From: Streptomyces toxytricini
GTDB lineage: Bacteria > Actinomycetota > Actinomycetes > Streptomycetales > Streptomycetaceae
NCBI RefSeq assembly: GCF_014649915.1
Contig: NZ_BMTY01000006.1
Coordinates: 25,357-89,356 of the forward strand
Direction: 5' to 3'
DNA length: 64,000 nt
How positions within the stretch are numbered: the stretch's first letter is position 1; each line of letters opens with the position of its first letter. The notes beneath the pieces were generated by a model that was given only the letters and a program-made list of their open reading frames with translations, did no database searches and was not told the DNA's origin. Below are positions 34,648 to 42,778 of the stretch, in pieces. A program made the position numbers and the translations under genes.

Positions 34648-35049
34648 CTACGCGTCCAGCGACAGCCGGGCGCGCAGCAGGCGCGCCAGTGCGTCCGCGA
34701 ACTCCACCGGATCGACCGGAAGGGTCACCGCCGCATCCGCGCGGCTCCAGGTGGCCAGCCAGGCGTCCTGCGGACGGCCCATCAGCAGCAGCACGGGCGG
34801 GCAGCGGAACACCTCGTCCTTGATCTGCCGGCACACCCCCATTCCGCCCGCGGGGACGGCCTCGCCGTCCAGCACGCAGGCGTCGATCCCGCCCGCGTCC
34901 AGCTCGCCCAGGACCGCGGGCAGCGTCGCGCACTCCACGAACTCCACCGGCGGCAGGTCCGCGGCCGGCCTGCGCCCGGAGGCCAGGAGCACCTGCTGCC
35001 GGGTGTTCGCATCGTCGCTGTAGACCAGAACCCGTGCAGTCGACCGCAT
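34648..35049 (-). CDS. degenerate stand-alone receiver-domain protein
   Basis: A 133-residue CheY-fold protein without an output domain. The start has a strong GGAGGAACGAA site. The acidic pair position reads YSDDANT, and the phosphorylation-site strand reads ACVLDGEAVPAGG, so the acceptor Asp may remain. The lysine strand reads VTLPVDPVEF, lacking the invariant Lys, and no clear Thr/Ser stands in LLLMGRPQ. It may be a phosphorylation-independent adaptor. It lies just upstream of and divergent from ctaE, a conserved-looking position that hints at a role near respiration or cell-wall control; this is inference. Confidence 0.75.
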   Translation of the reverse strand: MRSTARVLVYSDDANTRQQVLLASGRRPAADLPPVEFVECATLPAVLGELDAGGIDACVLDGEAVPAGGMGVCRQIKDEVFRCPPVLLLMGRPQDAWLATWSRADAAVTLPVDPVEFADALARLLRARLSLDA

Positions 35050-35226
35050 TTCGTTCCTCCACGGTTGCCGTGAATCACGTTGATGTTGCGCGGGATGCTA
35101 CTCCTCGCAGCCCCCCGCCCACACCGCTTCCGGCACGCCCGCCGACCGCCGCCCGATGGGCCGTTCGGGCCTTGCACACGGCCCTGACACTCCGAACGGC
35201 ACCCCCCGGGGTGAGGGCGGGATAAG

Positions 35227-35247
35227 CGACCGACATAATGTCGGTCG
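35227..35247 (+). promoter_or_regulatory. perfect palindrome overlapping the ctaE start codon
   Basis: Arms CGACCGACAT and ATGTCGGTCG are separated by a single A, giving a 21-base perfect inverted repeat whose right arm begins with the ctaE ATG (35238). As DNA it could be an operator. As RNA it would fold as a 9-bp stem with a TAA loop hiding the start codon. GATAAG at 35221 is a weak -10 candidate, and no Shine-Dalgarno sequence is well placed. Confidence 0.65.
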
Positions 35248-35858
35248 TGGCGACAGCAACGACAGTAGATACCGGGCACGCGCACCCGACGGTCAACAGG
35301 CCGAACCTCGTCAGCGTCGGAACCATCATCTGGTTGAGTTCCGAGCTGATGTTCTTCGCGGCCCTCTTCGCGATGTACTTCACCCTGCGATCGGTGACGG
35401 GCGCCGAGTACTGGTCAGAACAGGCTTCGGCCCTGAATCTGCCCTTCTCGGCGACGAACACCACGATCCTGGTGCTCTCCTCCCTCACCTGCCAGCTCGG
35501 CGTCTTCGCCGCCGAGCGCGGTGACGTGAAGAAGCTCCGGACGTGGTTCATCGTCACGTTCGTGATGGGTGCGATCTTCATTGGCGGCCAGGTGTTCGAG
35601 TACACCGAGCTGGTCAAGCACGAGGGCATGAGCCTCTCGTCCGGTCCGTACGGCTCGGTGTTCTACCTGACCACCGGCTTCCACGGTCTGCACGTGACGG
35701 GCGGTCTCATCGCCTTCCTGCTGGTCCTCGGCCGGACGTACGCGGCCAAGAGGTTCACCCACGAACAGGCCACCTCGGCCATCGTCGTGTCCTACTACTG
35801 GCACTTCGTCGATGTCGTCTGGATCGGCCTCTTCGCCACGATCTACCTGATCAAGTAG
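35238..35858 (+). CDS. ctaE: cytochrome c oxidase subunit III
   Basis: Structural subunit of the aa3 oxidase that stabilises proton uptake in subunit I. The 206-residue protein has five membrane helices, as in actinobacteria, and the motifs [40 protein letters not shown] and [14 protein letters not shown]. It is separated from ctaCDF by about 2 kb and instead heads the bc1 operon, 74 bases before qcrC. That is the arrangement also seen in mycobacteria and corynebacteria. Confidence 0.97.
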   Translation: MSVVATATTVDTGHAHPTVNRPNLVSVGTIIWLSSELMFFAALFAMYFTLRSVTGAEYWSEQASALNLPFSATNTTILVLSSLTCQLGVFAAERGDVKKLRTWFIVTFVMGAIFIGGQVFEYTELVKHEGMSLSSGPYGSVFYLTTGFHGLHVTGGLIAFLLVLGRTYAAKRFTHEQATSAIVVSYYWHFVDVVWIGLFATIYLIK

Positions 35859-35932
35859 CGAACACGTGGCCGGGCCCGCCCGGCAACCATCCAGAAACAC
35901 CGACGCAGAAGATCCTGACACCGGGGTAATCC

Positions 35933-36742
35933 GTGAAAAAGCTCTCCGCACGACGACGCCATCCGCTGGCGGCGGTCGTCGTTCTACTCCTCGCGCTGGC
36001 GGCCACTGGGGGGCTGTACGCCGCCTTCGCCCCTGCGGGCAAGGCGCAGGCCGAAGAAACCGCCCAGTCCCTCGCCATCGAGGAGGGCAAGAAGCTCTAC
36101 GCCGTGGGTTGCGCCAGCTGCCACGGAACCGGTGGCGAGGGAACCACTGACGGCCCCAGCCTGGTCGGCGTCGGCTCCGCGGCCGTCGACTTCCAGGTGA
36201 GCACCGGCCGCATGCCCGCCCAGCAGCCCGGCGCCCAGGTGCCGAAGAAGCCGGTCGTCTACTCCCAGGCGCAGATCGACCAGCTGGCCGCGTACATCGC
36301 GTCCCTCGGCGCCGGCCCGATCACGCCGACCAAGAAGCAGTACGACCCGGCGGGTGCCGACATCGCCAACGGTGGCGAGCTGTTCCGCAACAACTGCGCG
36401 CAGTGCCACAACTTCACCGGCGAGGGCGGCGCGCTGACGAACGGCAAGTACGCCCCGAACCTCGAGGACGTCACGCCGAAGCACATCTACGAGGCCATGC
36501 TCACCGGCCCGCAGAACATGCCCTCCTTCCCGGACAGCGTCATGCCGGAGAAGGAGAAGAAGGACATCATCGCGTACCTCCAGAACGTGAACGGCGAGAA
36601 GTCGGTCAACCCCGGCGGCCTGAAGCTCGGCGGCCTCGGCCCCGTCTCGGAAGGCCTGTTCGGCTGGATCTTCGGTCTGGGTGCGCTGATCGCTGTCGCC
36701 GTCTGGGTCGCGGCCCACACCGCTAAGGCCAAGAAGTCATGA
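35933..36742 (+). CDS. qcrC: diheme cytochrome c of the bc1 complex
   Basis: Carries electrons from the Rieske protein directly to CtaC, replacing soluble cytochrome c. The 269-residue protein has an N-terminal membrane anchor, two CxxCH heme sites (CASCH near residue 60 and CAQCH near 155) each with a later Met ligand, and a C-terminal membrane helix. Two hemes are the hallmark of the actinobacterial bc1-aa3 supercomplex. The start is GTG, and its stop overlaps the qcrA ATG (ATGA). Confidence 0.97.
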   Translation: MKKLSARRRHPLAAVVVLLLALAATGGLYAAFAPAGKAQAEETAQSLAIEEGKKLYAVGCASCHGTGGEGTTDGPSLVGVGSAAVDFQVSTGRMPAQQPGAQVPKKPVVYSQAQIDQLAAYIASLGAGPITPTKKQYDPAGADIANGGELFRNNCAQCHNFTGEGGALTNGKYAPNLEDVTPKHIYEAMLTGPQNMPSFPDSVMPEKEKKDIIAYLQNVNGEKSVNPGGLKLGGLGPVSEGLFGWIFGLGALIAVAVWVAAHTAKAKKS

Positions 36743-37797
36743 GTAGCCAAGAGATTCCCGAAGACAAGCACCTGCCGAGCGAGCAGGGCGACGCCCACCA
36801 CGGTGGTGTGGCGGTCGCGGACGACCCGTTCGCCGACCCCGGCCTGCCGGTCCACAAGCCGCGCATCCAGGACATCGACGACCGCGCCGCGAAGCGCTCC
36901 GAGCGCACCGTGGCGATGCTGTTCACGGTGTCGATGCTGGCCACCATCGCCTTCATCGCCGCGTACGTGATCATCCCGGTCGACAAGATCGTCTACATCT
37001 TCCCGCTCGGGAAGGTGAGCGCGCTCAACTTCGCGCTGGGCATGACCCTGGGCACCGCCCTCTTCTGCATCGGCGCCGGCGCGGTCCACTGGGCCCGCAC
37101 GCTGATGTCCGACGTCGAGGTCGCCGACGACCGCCACCCGATCGCGGCCCCGGCCGACGTCAAGGCGAAGGTCATGTCGGACTTCGCCGCCGGTGCCGAG
37201 GAGTCGGCCATCGGCCGCCGCCCGCTGATCCGCAACACCCTGCTGGGCGCGCTGGCCATGGTGCCGCTGTCCGGCCTGGTCCTGCTGCGCGACCTGGGCC
37301 CGCTGCCCGAGGAGAAGCTCCGCAAGACCGTCTGGGCCAAGGGCAAGCTGCTCATCAACCAGAACACGGGTGAGCCGCTGCGTCCCGAGGACGTCCAGGT
37401 CGGCTCGCTGACCTTCGTCCAGCCCGAGGGGCTGGAAGAGGGCACCCACGAGTTCCAGACGGAGATCGCCAAGGCCGCCGTGATGATCGTCCGCATCCAG
37501 CCGGACGACATCAAGGACAAGCGCGAGCTCGAGTGGTCCCACGACGGCATCGTGGCCTACTCGAAGATCTGCACCCACGTCGGCTGCCCGATCAGCCTGT
37601 ACGAGCAGCAGACGCACCACGTGCTCTGCCCGTGCCACCAGTCCACCTTCGACCTCTCCGACGGCGCGCGTGTCATCTTCGGCCCCGCCGGCCACGCGCT
37701 TCCGCAGCTGCGGATCGGCGTGAACGGCGAAGGCTTCCTCGAAGCGCTCGGCGACTTCGAGGAGCCCGTCGGTCCTGCATTCTGGGAGCGCGGATGA
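36739..37797 (+). CDS. qcrA: Rieske iron-sulfur protein of the bc1 complex
   Basis: Transfers electrons from menaquinol at the Qo site to QcrC. The 352-residue protein has the actinobacterial long form, with about three membrane helices (residues 57-80, 95-115 and 165-185) before the Rieske domain. The 2Fe-2S ligands are in CTHVGCP and CPCHQSTFD, with FGPAGHALPQL after. It overlaps qcrC and qcrB by 4 bases each, so the three are translationally coupled. Confidence 0.97.
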   Translation: MSSQEIPEDKHLPSEQGDAHHGGVAVADDPFADPGLPVHKPRIQDIDDRAAKRSERTVAMLFTVSMLATIAFIAAYVIIPVDKIVYIFPLGKVSALNFALGMTLGTALFCIGAGAVHWARTLMSDVEVADDRHPIAAPADVKAKVMSDFAAGAEESAIGRRPLIRNTLLGALAMVPLSGLVLLRDLGPLPEEKLRKTVWAKGKLLINQNTGEPLRPEDVQVGSLTFVQPEGLEEGTHEFQTEIAKAAVMIVRIQPDDIKDKRELEWSHDGIVAYSKICTHVGCPISLYEQQTHHVLCPCHQSTFDLSDGARVIFGPAGHALPQLRIGVNGEGFLEALGDFEEPVGPAFWERG

Positions 37798-39416
37798 GTA
37801 CCGCCACTGACAAGCGGAAGGCGCCCGCCGGCGAGCGCGTGGCCGACTGGGCGGACGGCCGCCTGGGCATCTACAGCCTCGCCAAGGCGAACATGCGCAA
37901 GATCTTCCCGGACCACTGGTCCTTCATGCTGGGTGAGATCTGCCTCTACAGCTTCATCATCATCATCCTCACGGGTGTGTACCTGACGCTGTTCTTCCAC
38001 CCGAGCATGAACGAGGTGGAGTACCACGGCTCGTACGTCCCGATGCAGGGCGTCATGATGTCCGAGGCCTTCGCCTCGACCCTGGACATCAGCTTCGACG
38101 TCCGCGGCGGTCTGCTCATCCGGCAGATCCACCACTGGGCCGCGCTGATCTTCGTCGCCGCGATGATCGTGCACATGATGCGCGTCTTCTTCACGGGCGC
38201 GTTCCGCAAGCCGCGCGAGGTCAACTGGGTCTTCGGCTTCCTGCTGCTGGTCCTCGGCATGTTCACCGGCTTCACCGGCTACTCCCTGCCGGACGACCTG
38301 CTCTCGGGCACCGGCGTCCGCTTCATGGAGGGCGCGATCCTGTCCGTGCCGGTCGTCGGCACGTACATCTCGTTCTTCCTCTTCGGCGGCGAGTTCCCCG
38401 GCAGCGACTTCGTGGCGCGGTTCTACTCGATCCACATCCTGCTGCTGCCCGGCATCATGATGGGCCTGCTCGTGGCCCACCTGATCCTGGTCTTCTACCA
38501 CAAGCACACCCAGTTCCCCGGCCCCGGCCGGACGAACAACAACGTCGTCGGCATGCCGCTGCTGCCGGTCTACATGGCCAAGGCCGGAGGCTTCTTCTTC
38601 CTGGTCTTCGGTGTCATCGCGGCCATCGCGGCGATCGCCACGATCAACCCGATCTGGAACCTCGGCCCGTACCGCCCGGACCACGTGTCCACCGGTGCGC
38701 AGCCCGACTGGTACATGGGCATGCCGGAAGGCCTGATCCGCGCCATGCCGGGCTGGGAGATCAACCTGTGGGGCCACACGCTCGTCCTGGGCGTGTTCAT
38801 CCCGCTGATCCTCTTCCCGCTGGTCCTCGGCGCGATCGCGGTGTGGCCGTTCATCGAGTCCTGGGTCACCGGTGACAAGCGCGAGCACCACCTGCTCGAC
38901 CGCCCGCGCAACGCCCCGACCCGCACGGCGTTCGGCGTCGCGTGGATCGCGGAGTACATCGTCCTGCTCATCGGCGGTGGAAACGACATGTTCGCGCAGT
39001 ACTTCCACCTGTCGATCAACGCGATCACCTGGTTCGTCCGGATCGGCTTCTTCGCCGTCCCGGTCCTGGCCTTCATCATCACCAAGCGGATCTGCCTCGG
39101 CCTGCAGCGCCGGGACAACGACAAGGTGCTGCACGGTCGCGAGACCGGCGTCATCAAGCGCCTGCCGCACGGTGAGTTCGTCGAGGTCCACGAGCCGCTG
39201 TCGCAGGACAAGCTGCACACGCTCACCTCGCACCACCAGTACACGCCCGCCGAGATCGGCCCGACGGTCGACGAGAACGGCGTGGAGCGCAAGGTCGGTG
39301 CCATGGAGAAGCTGCGCGTCAAGCTCAGCAAGGGCATGTACGGCGAGGGCAACCAGATTCCGAAGCCCACGGTGGAGGAGTACAAGGAGATCCAGAGCGG
39401 CCACGGCCACCACTGA
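37794..39416 (+). CDS. qcrB: cytochrome b of the bc1 complex
   Basis: Menaquinol-oxidising subunit with hemes bL and bH; in mycobacteria it is the target of Q203-type drugs. The 540-residue protein has the two His pairs (IRQIHHWAALIF and the later SIHILLLPG / LVAHLILVFYHKH region), the Qo motif QPDWYMG where PEWY is the general form, and an extended cytosolic C-terminus ending SGHGHH. The ATG overlaps the qcrA stop. It is the last gene of the ctaE-qcrCAB operon. Confidence 0.97.
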   Translation: MSTATDKRKAPAGERVADWADGRLGIYSLAKANMRKIFPDHWSFMLGEICLYSFIIIILTGVYLTLFFHPSMNEVEYHGSYVPMQGVMMSEAFASTLDISFDVRGGLLIRQIHHWAALIFVAAMIVHMMRVFFTGAFRKPREVNWVFGFLLLVLGMFTGFTGYSLPDDLLSGTGVRFMEGAILSVPVVGTYISFFLFGGEFPGSDFVARFYSIHILLLPGIMMGLLVAHLILVFYHKHTQFPGPGRTNNNVVGMPLLPVYMAKAGGFFFLVFGVIAAIAAIATINPIWNLGPYRPDHVSTGAQPDWYMGMPEGLIRAMPGWEINLWGHTLVLGVFIPLILFPLVLGAIAVWPFIESWVTGDKREHHLLDRPRNAPTRTAFGVAWIAEYIVLLIGGGNDMFAQYFHLSINAITWFVRIGFFAVPVLAFIITKRICLGLQRRDNDKVLHGRETGVIKRLPHGEFVEVHEPLSQDKLHTLTSHHQYTPAEIGPTVDENGVERKVGAMEKLRVKLSKGMYGEGNQIPKPTVEEYKEIQSGHGHH

Positions 39417-39461
39417 TCCCGAGCGGGGCTGATCGCCGATCGCCCCCGCGTCGCCACGGCG

Positions 39462-39492
39462 AGAGCCCCGTCCAGGGTCTGGACGGGGCTCT
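39462..39492 (+). terminator. terminator of ctaE-qcrCAB
   Basis: A perfect 14-bp stem, AGAGCCCCGTCCAG with its mirror, around a GGT loop, ending CTCTTTGC. Confidence 0.92.
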
Positions 39493-39559
39493 TTGCCGTC
39501 CGCGCGGCTGGATAGGCTGATCCCCTTCCCATTCGACCGTGGACCACCAGGAGCGGACC

Positions 39560-40624
39560 ATGAACGTTGTGACCCCGGCAGGCGGCGACAGCGTGGCGGC
39601 CCGCGGCTGGCCGGCCGTCCTCGACGCCCTCCTCTCCGGCCGCGACCTGCACTCCGACGACACGGCGTGGGCCATGGACCGGATCATGCGGGGCGAGGCC
39701 AGCGACGCCCAGATCGCCGGCTTCATGGTGGCCCTGCGGGCCAAGGGGGAGACCGTCGAGGAGATCAACGGCCTCGTGCGGACCATGTACGCGCACGCCA
39801 ACCTGATCGAGGTGCCGGGCCGGACGGTGGACATCGTCGGGACCGGCGGCGACGGCGCGAAGACCGTCAACATCTCGACGATGTCGTCGGTGGTGGTCGC
39901 CGGCACCGGCGCGAAGGTCGTCAAGCACGGCAACCGGGCCGCGTCCTCCGCGAGCGGTGCCTCGGACGTCCTGGAGAAGCTCGGCGTCAACCTGGACCTG
40001 ACCCCCGCCCGGGTGGTCGAGGTCGCCGAGGAGGCCGGGATCACCTTCTGCTTCGCGGTGAAGTTCCACCCGGCGCTGCGGCACGTCGCCGCCGCCCGCC
40101 GTGAGCTCGGGATCCGAACCACCTTCAACTTCCTCGGCCCGCTCACCAACCCGGCGCGGGTGCGGGCCCAGGCGACCGGCGTGGCCGACGCCCGCGTGGC
40201 GCCCATCGTGGCGGGCGTCCTCGCCGAGCGGGGCTCCTCGGCGCTGGTCTTCCGCGGCGACGACGGCCTGGACGAGCTGACGACGACGGCGACCTCCCGC
40301 GTGTGGTGGGTCCGCGACGGCCGGGTGCAGGAGCAGGCCTTCGACCCTCGCGACGTCGGCATCGGCCTGGTGGACGTGGCGGAGCTGCGGGGCGCGGACG
40401 CCTCGTACAACGCCGACGTCGCCCGGCGGCTGCTGGCCGGCGAGACCGGCCCCGTGCGCGACGCCGTGCTGCTCAACTCCGCGGCCGCGCTGGTCGCCCT
40501 GGAGCCGGGCCCGGGCACCCTGGAGGAGCAGATCCGGGCCGGCATCGAGCGGGCCGCCGAGTCCATCGACTCCGGGGCCGCGCGGGCCGCGCTGGAGCGG
40601 TGGGTGGCCGCCACCAACGCCTGA
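39560..40624 (+). CDS. trpD: anthranilate phosphoribosyltransferase
   Basis: Adds phosphoribose to anthranilate in tryptophan synthesis. The ATG at 39560 has AGGAG 7 bases upstream and is preferred over a GTG 21 bases earlier. The 354-residue protein has the full motif set: [14 protein letters not shown] for PRPP binding, [18 protein letters not shown] for anthranilate, [24 protein letters not shown] and GDDGLDELT. It is a single gene with its own terminator; other trp genes are not here. In mycobacteria trpD also adjoins the qcr genes. Confidence 0.97.
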   Translation: MNVVTPAGGDSVAARGWPAVLDALLSGRDLHSDDTAWAMDRIMRGEASDAQIAGFMVALRAKGETVEEINGLVRTMYAHANLIEVPGRTVDIVGTGGDGAKTVNISTMSSVVVAGTGAKVVKHGNRAASSASGASDVLEKLGVNLDLTPARVVEVAEEAGITFCFAVKFHPALRHVAAARRELGIRTTFNFLGPLTNPARVRAQATGVADARVAPIVAGVLAERGSSALVFRGDDGLDELTTTATSRVWWVRDGRVQEQAFDPRDVGIGLVDVAELRGADASYNADVARRLLAGETGPVRDAVLLNSAAALVALEPGPGTLEEQIRAGIERAAESIDSGAARAALERWVAATNA

Positions 40625-40657
40625 GGGTTCCGGCCCCTCCGGGCGCGTTTTCGGCCG

Positions 40658-40686
40658 GGCCCCGGTCCGCATGGCGGACCGGGGCC
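40658..40686 (+). terminator. terminator of trpD
   Basis: A perfect 13-bp stem, GGCCCCGGTCCGC with GCGGACCGGGGCC, and an ATG loop, followed by TTGT. Confidence 0.88.
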
Positions 40687-40723
40687 TTGTGCGCGCCCGA
40701 TCTTGTGGCAGGATTGCTGACCA

Positions 40724-40840
40724 GGTCACGAGTGACAGCGTCTTGGCCCCGGCCTGCTGTCCGGCAACCCTCCTTCCGTGGCGGGGTGCCCCGGGTGATG
40801 ACCAGGCCGTGGGCAGCGAGGTCCGCGGCAAGCGCGGATC
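40724..40840 (+). ncRNA. SAM-IV riboswitch aptamer
   Basis: The leader reads like the Streptomyces SAM-IV class, which senses S-adenosylmethionine. P1 pairs GGTCA (40724-40728) with TGACC (40799-40803). The core contains CCGGC-AACCC with the CCGCGG/CGGGG-type arm and GGTGCCCCGGGTGATGACC. The 3' part has the extra stem and the GCGGCAAGCGCGGATC segment for the second pseudoknot-like arm. It lies about 230 bases upstream of a class V aminotransferase gene, consistent with repression of sulfur metabolism when SAM is high. The expression platform is not obvious; a CCGTAC/GTACGG hairpin stands at 41012-41027. Confidence 0.88.
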
Positions 40841-40881
40841 CCTCGACACCAGGGGTCCTGGTCTCTCGAGGAGCGTTTTCC

Positions 40882-40902
40882 GTGAGCAAGCGAATGCGAT
40901 AG
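40882..40902 (+). CDS. possible six-codon leader peptide after the riboswitch
   Basis: GTG-AGC-AAG-CGA-ATG-CGA-TAG encodes six residues (MSKRMR). It is preceded by CTCGAGGAG, a good Shine-Dalgarno sequence about 11 bases upstream. It lies between the SAM-IV aptamer and the aminotransferase gene, the place for a translated regulatory leader. It is too short to judge by codon use and may be fortuitous. Confidence 0.35.
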   Translation: MSKRMR

Positions 40903-41071
40903 GGCGTACCGCCCCTTCTTCACCCCTCGGACCGGCTCCCCTCCGCGTACCCGTGCGTACGCGCCGCGGCCGACCCCCGAGGCCTTCCCCGTACCCCGGA
41001 CGGCGCAGCGCCGTACCCGCGTACGGGTGGTTCGACGAAGCCATTCAGCCCTGCAGCCGGGAGATACCGCC

Positions 41072-42460
41072 ATGTCCGCAACCCTGCACACCGCCACCGC
41101 CACCGCCACCGCCGCCTGCGGCGCCCCCCGTGACGAGCCGCTGCCCGTGCTCGGCCGCGACGTCACCGTCCCGCTCGTCACCGGCGGCGAGACCGGGTAC
41201 GCCGCCCTCGACTACGCCGCCAGCGCCCCCGCCCTCCAGCGCGTCTGGGACGACGTCGCCGCGTACGCCCCCTACTACGGCAGCGTGCACCGCGGCGCCG
41301 GCTACCTCTCCCAGCTGTCGACCGACCTCTTCGAGCAGAGCCGGGCGGCCGTCGCCGCGTTCCTCGACTGCCGCCCCACCGACCAGGTCGTGTTCACCCG
41401 CTCCACCACCGACTCCCTGAACCTCCTCGCCGCCGCCCTCCCCGCCGGCTGCCGCGTCTTCGTCTTCGAGACCGAGCACCACGCCTCGCTGCTGCCCTGG
41501 GGCGACGAGCAGGTCACCTACCTGAACGCGCCCCGCACCCCCGCCGAGGCCGTCGCCACCCTGGAGCGGGCCCTCGCCGACCGCGACCGGCACGGCCCGG
41601 CCCTCGTCTGCGTCACCGGCGCCTCCAACGTCACCGGCGAGCTGTGGCCCGTCCGGGAGCTCGCGGCCGCCGCGCACGCCCACGGCGCCCGGATCGTCCT
41701 CGACGCCGCCCAGCTCGCCCCGCACCACCCGGTCTCCGTACGCGACCTCGACGTCGACTGGGTCGCCTTCTCCGGGCACAAGCTGTACGCGCCGTTCGGC
41801 TCCGGCGTCCTGGCCGGCCGGGCCGACTGGCTCCGGGAGGCCCGCCCCTACCTGGCCGGCGGCGGCGCCTCACGCACCGTGGCCCGCCGCGAGGACGGCG
41901 GCGTCGACGTCGAATGGCACACCACCGCCGCCCGGCACGAGGCCGGCTCGCCCAACGTCATCGGCGCCTACGCGATCGCGTCCGCCTGCCGCGCCCTGAC
42001 CGAGGCCGGCTTCGACGCCCTCGTCGCCCGCGAGCGCCGGCTCGTCGCACGGATCCGCGAGGGCCTCGCAGCCGTCCCCGAGGTGCGGGTGCTGTCCCTC
42101 TTCGGGGACGACGCCCCGCGCGTCGGCGTCATCTCGTTCGTCGTGGAGGGCTGGAACAGCTCCCACTTCGCCGCCGCGCTGTCCGCCGAGTACGGCATCG
42201 GCGTCCGCGACGGCCTCTTCTGCGCCCACCCCCTGGTGCGCACCCTCCTGGGCAGCGCCCCCCAGGAGCCCGGCGCATGCGACGCCCCCGAGGCGCGGCA
42301 GCCGGGCGAGCGGTCCCTGAACGCGATCCGCGTCAGCTTCGGCGCGGGCACCCCCGACGAACACGTCGAGCGCTTCCTGCGGGCCGTGCGGGAACTCGTC
42401 ACCGACGGGGCGAAGTGGCAGTACCGCACGGAGGCCGGCCGCTGCGTCCCGGCGGTCTGA
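41072..42460 (+). CDS. class V PLP aminotransferase / cysteine desulfurase-like protein, SAM-IV controlled
   Basis: Fold-type I PLP enzyme of the cysteine desulfurase/selenocysteine lyase group (462 residues). The ATG has CGGGAGATACC upstream. Recognisable blocks are the substrate-facing LDYAASAPAL, RGAGYLSQLST, VFTRSTTDSLNLLA, ETEHHASLLPW, VTGASNVTG, the PLP aspartate in IVLDAAQLAPHH and the Schiff-base lysine in AFSGHKLYAPFG. A C-terminal part includes ISFVVEGWNSSHFA and a Cys in DGLFCAHP that might be the persulfide residue. Control by a SAM riboswitch suggests a role in sulfur or methionine/cysteine metabolism. The substrate is unknown. Confidence 0.9.
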   Translation: MSATLHTATATATAACGAPRDEPLPVLGRDVTVPLVTGGETGYAALDYAASAPALQRVWDDVAAYAPYYGSVHRGAGYLSQLSTDLFEQSRAAVAAFLDCRPTDQVVFTRSTTDSLNLLAAALPAGCRVFVFETEHHASLLPWGDEQVTYLNAPRTPAEAVATLERALADRDRHGPALVCVTGASNVTGELWPVRELAAAAHAHGARIVLDAAQLAPHHPVSVRDLDVDWVAFSGHKLYAPFGSGVLAGRADWLREARPYLAGGGASRTVARREDGGVDVEWHTTAARHEAGSPNVIGAYAIASACRALTEAGFDALVARERRLVARIREGLAAVPEVRVLSLFGDDAPRVGVISFVVEGWNSSHFAAALSAEYGIGVRDGLFCAHPLVRTLLGSAPQEPGACDAPEARQPGERSLNAIRVSFGAGTPDEHVERFLRAVRELVTDGAKWQYRTEAGRCVPAV

Positions 42461-42496
42461 CACCGGCTGCGCGCGGCGGGACCGGCGGCATGGGTC

Positions 42497-42778
42497 TCAG
42501 GCGTCCAGGCCGATGGCGAAGGCGGCTTCCAGGTCGTGCTGGGAGTAGGTGCGGAACGCCACGTGCGTGTCCGTCGCCTCGACGCCGGGGATCTTGCTGA
42601 TGCGGCCCGGGATGATGTCCGCGAGGTCGTCGTGGCGGCCCACGCGGACCAGGGCGATCAGGTCGTACGTCCCGGTGACCGAGTAGACCTCGCTGACGTT
42701 CTCCAGCGCGGCGATCGACTCGGCGATCTCGGGGATGCGGTCCACGCTGGTCTTGATGAGCACGATCGCGGTGATCAC
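42497..42778 (-). CDS. stand-alone Lrp/AsnC ligand-binding (RAM) domain protein
   Basis: A 93-residue protein that is only the effector-binding and dimerisation half of an Lrp regulator, with no HTH. It begins MITAIVLIKTSVDRIPE and contains VSEVYSVTGTYDLIALVRV, the typical ligand-site beta strand, and GVEATDTHVAFRTYS. Such proteins may bind amino acids and pair with full-length Lrp proteins. It starts at a GTG overlapping the rhomboid stop (GTGA), so it is co-translated with the protease gene. Confidence 0.9.
   Translation of the reverse strand: MITAIVLIKTSVDRIPEIAESIAALENVSEVYSVTGTYDLIALVRVGRHDDLADIIPGRISKIPGVEATDTHVAFRTYSQHDLEAAFAIGLDA

Noticed and set aside
30004..35247. Rex (NADH-sensing) operator at the oxidase or bc1 operons
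   Set aside because: The palindromes found at ctaC and ctaE do not resemble the TTGTGAA-type Rex half-sites.
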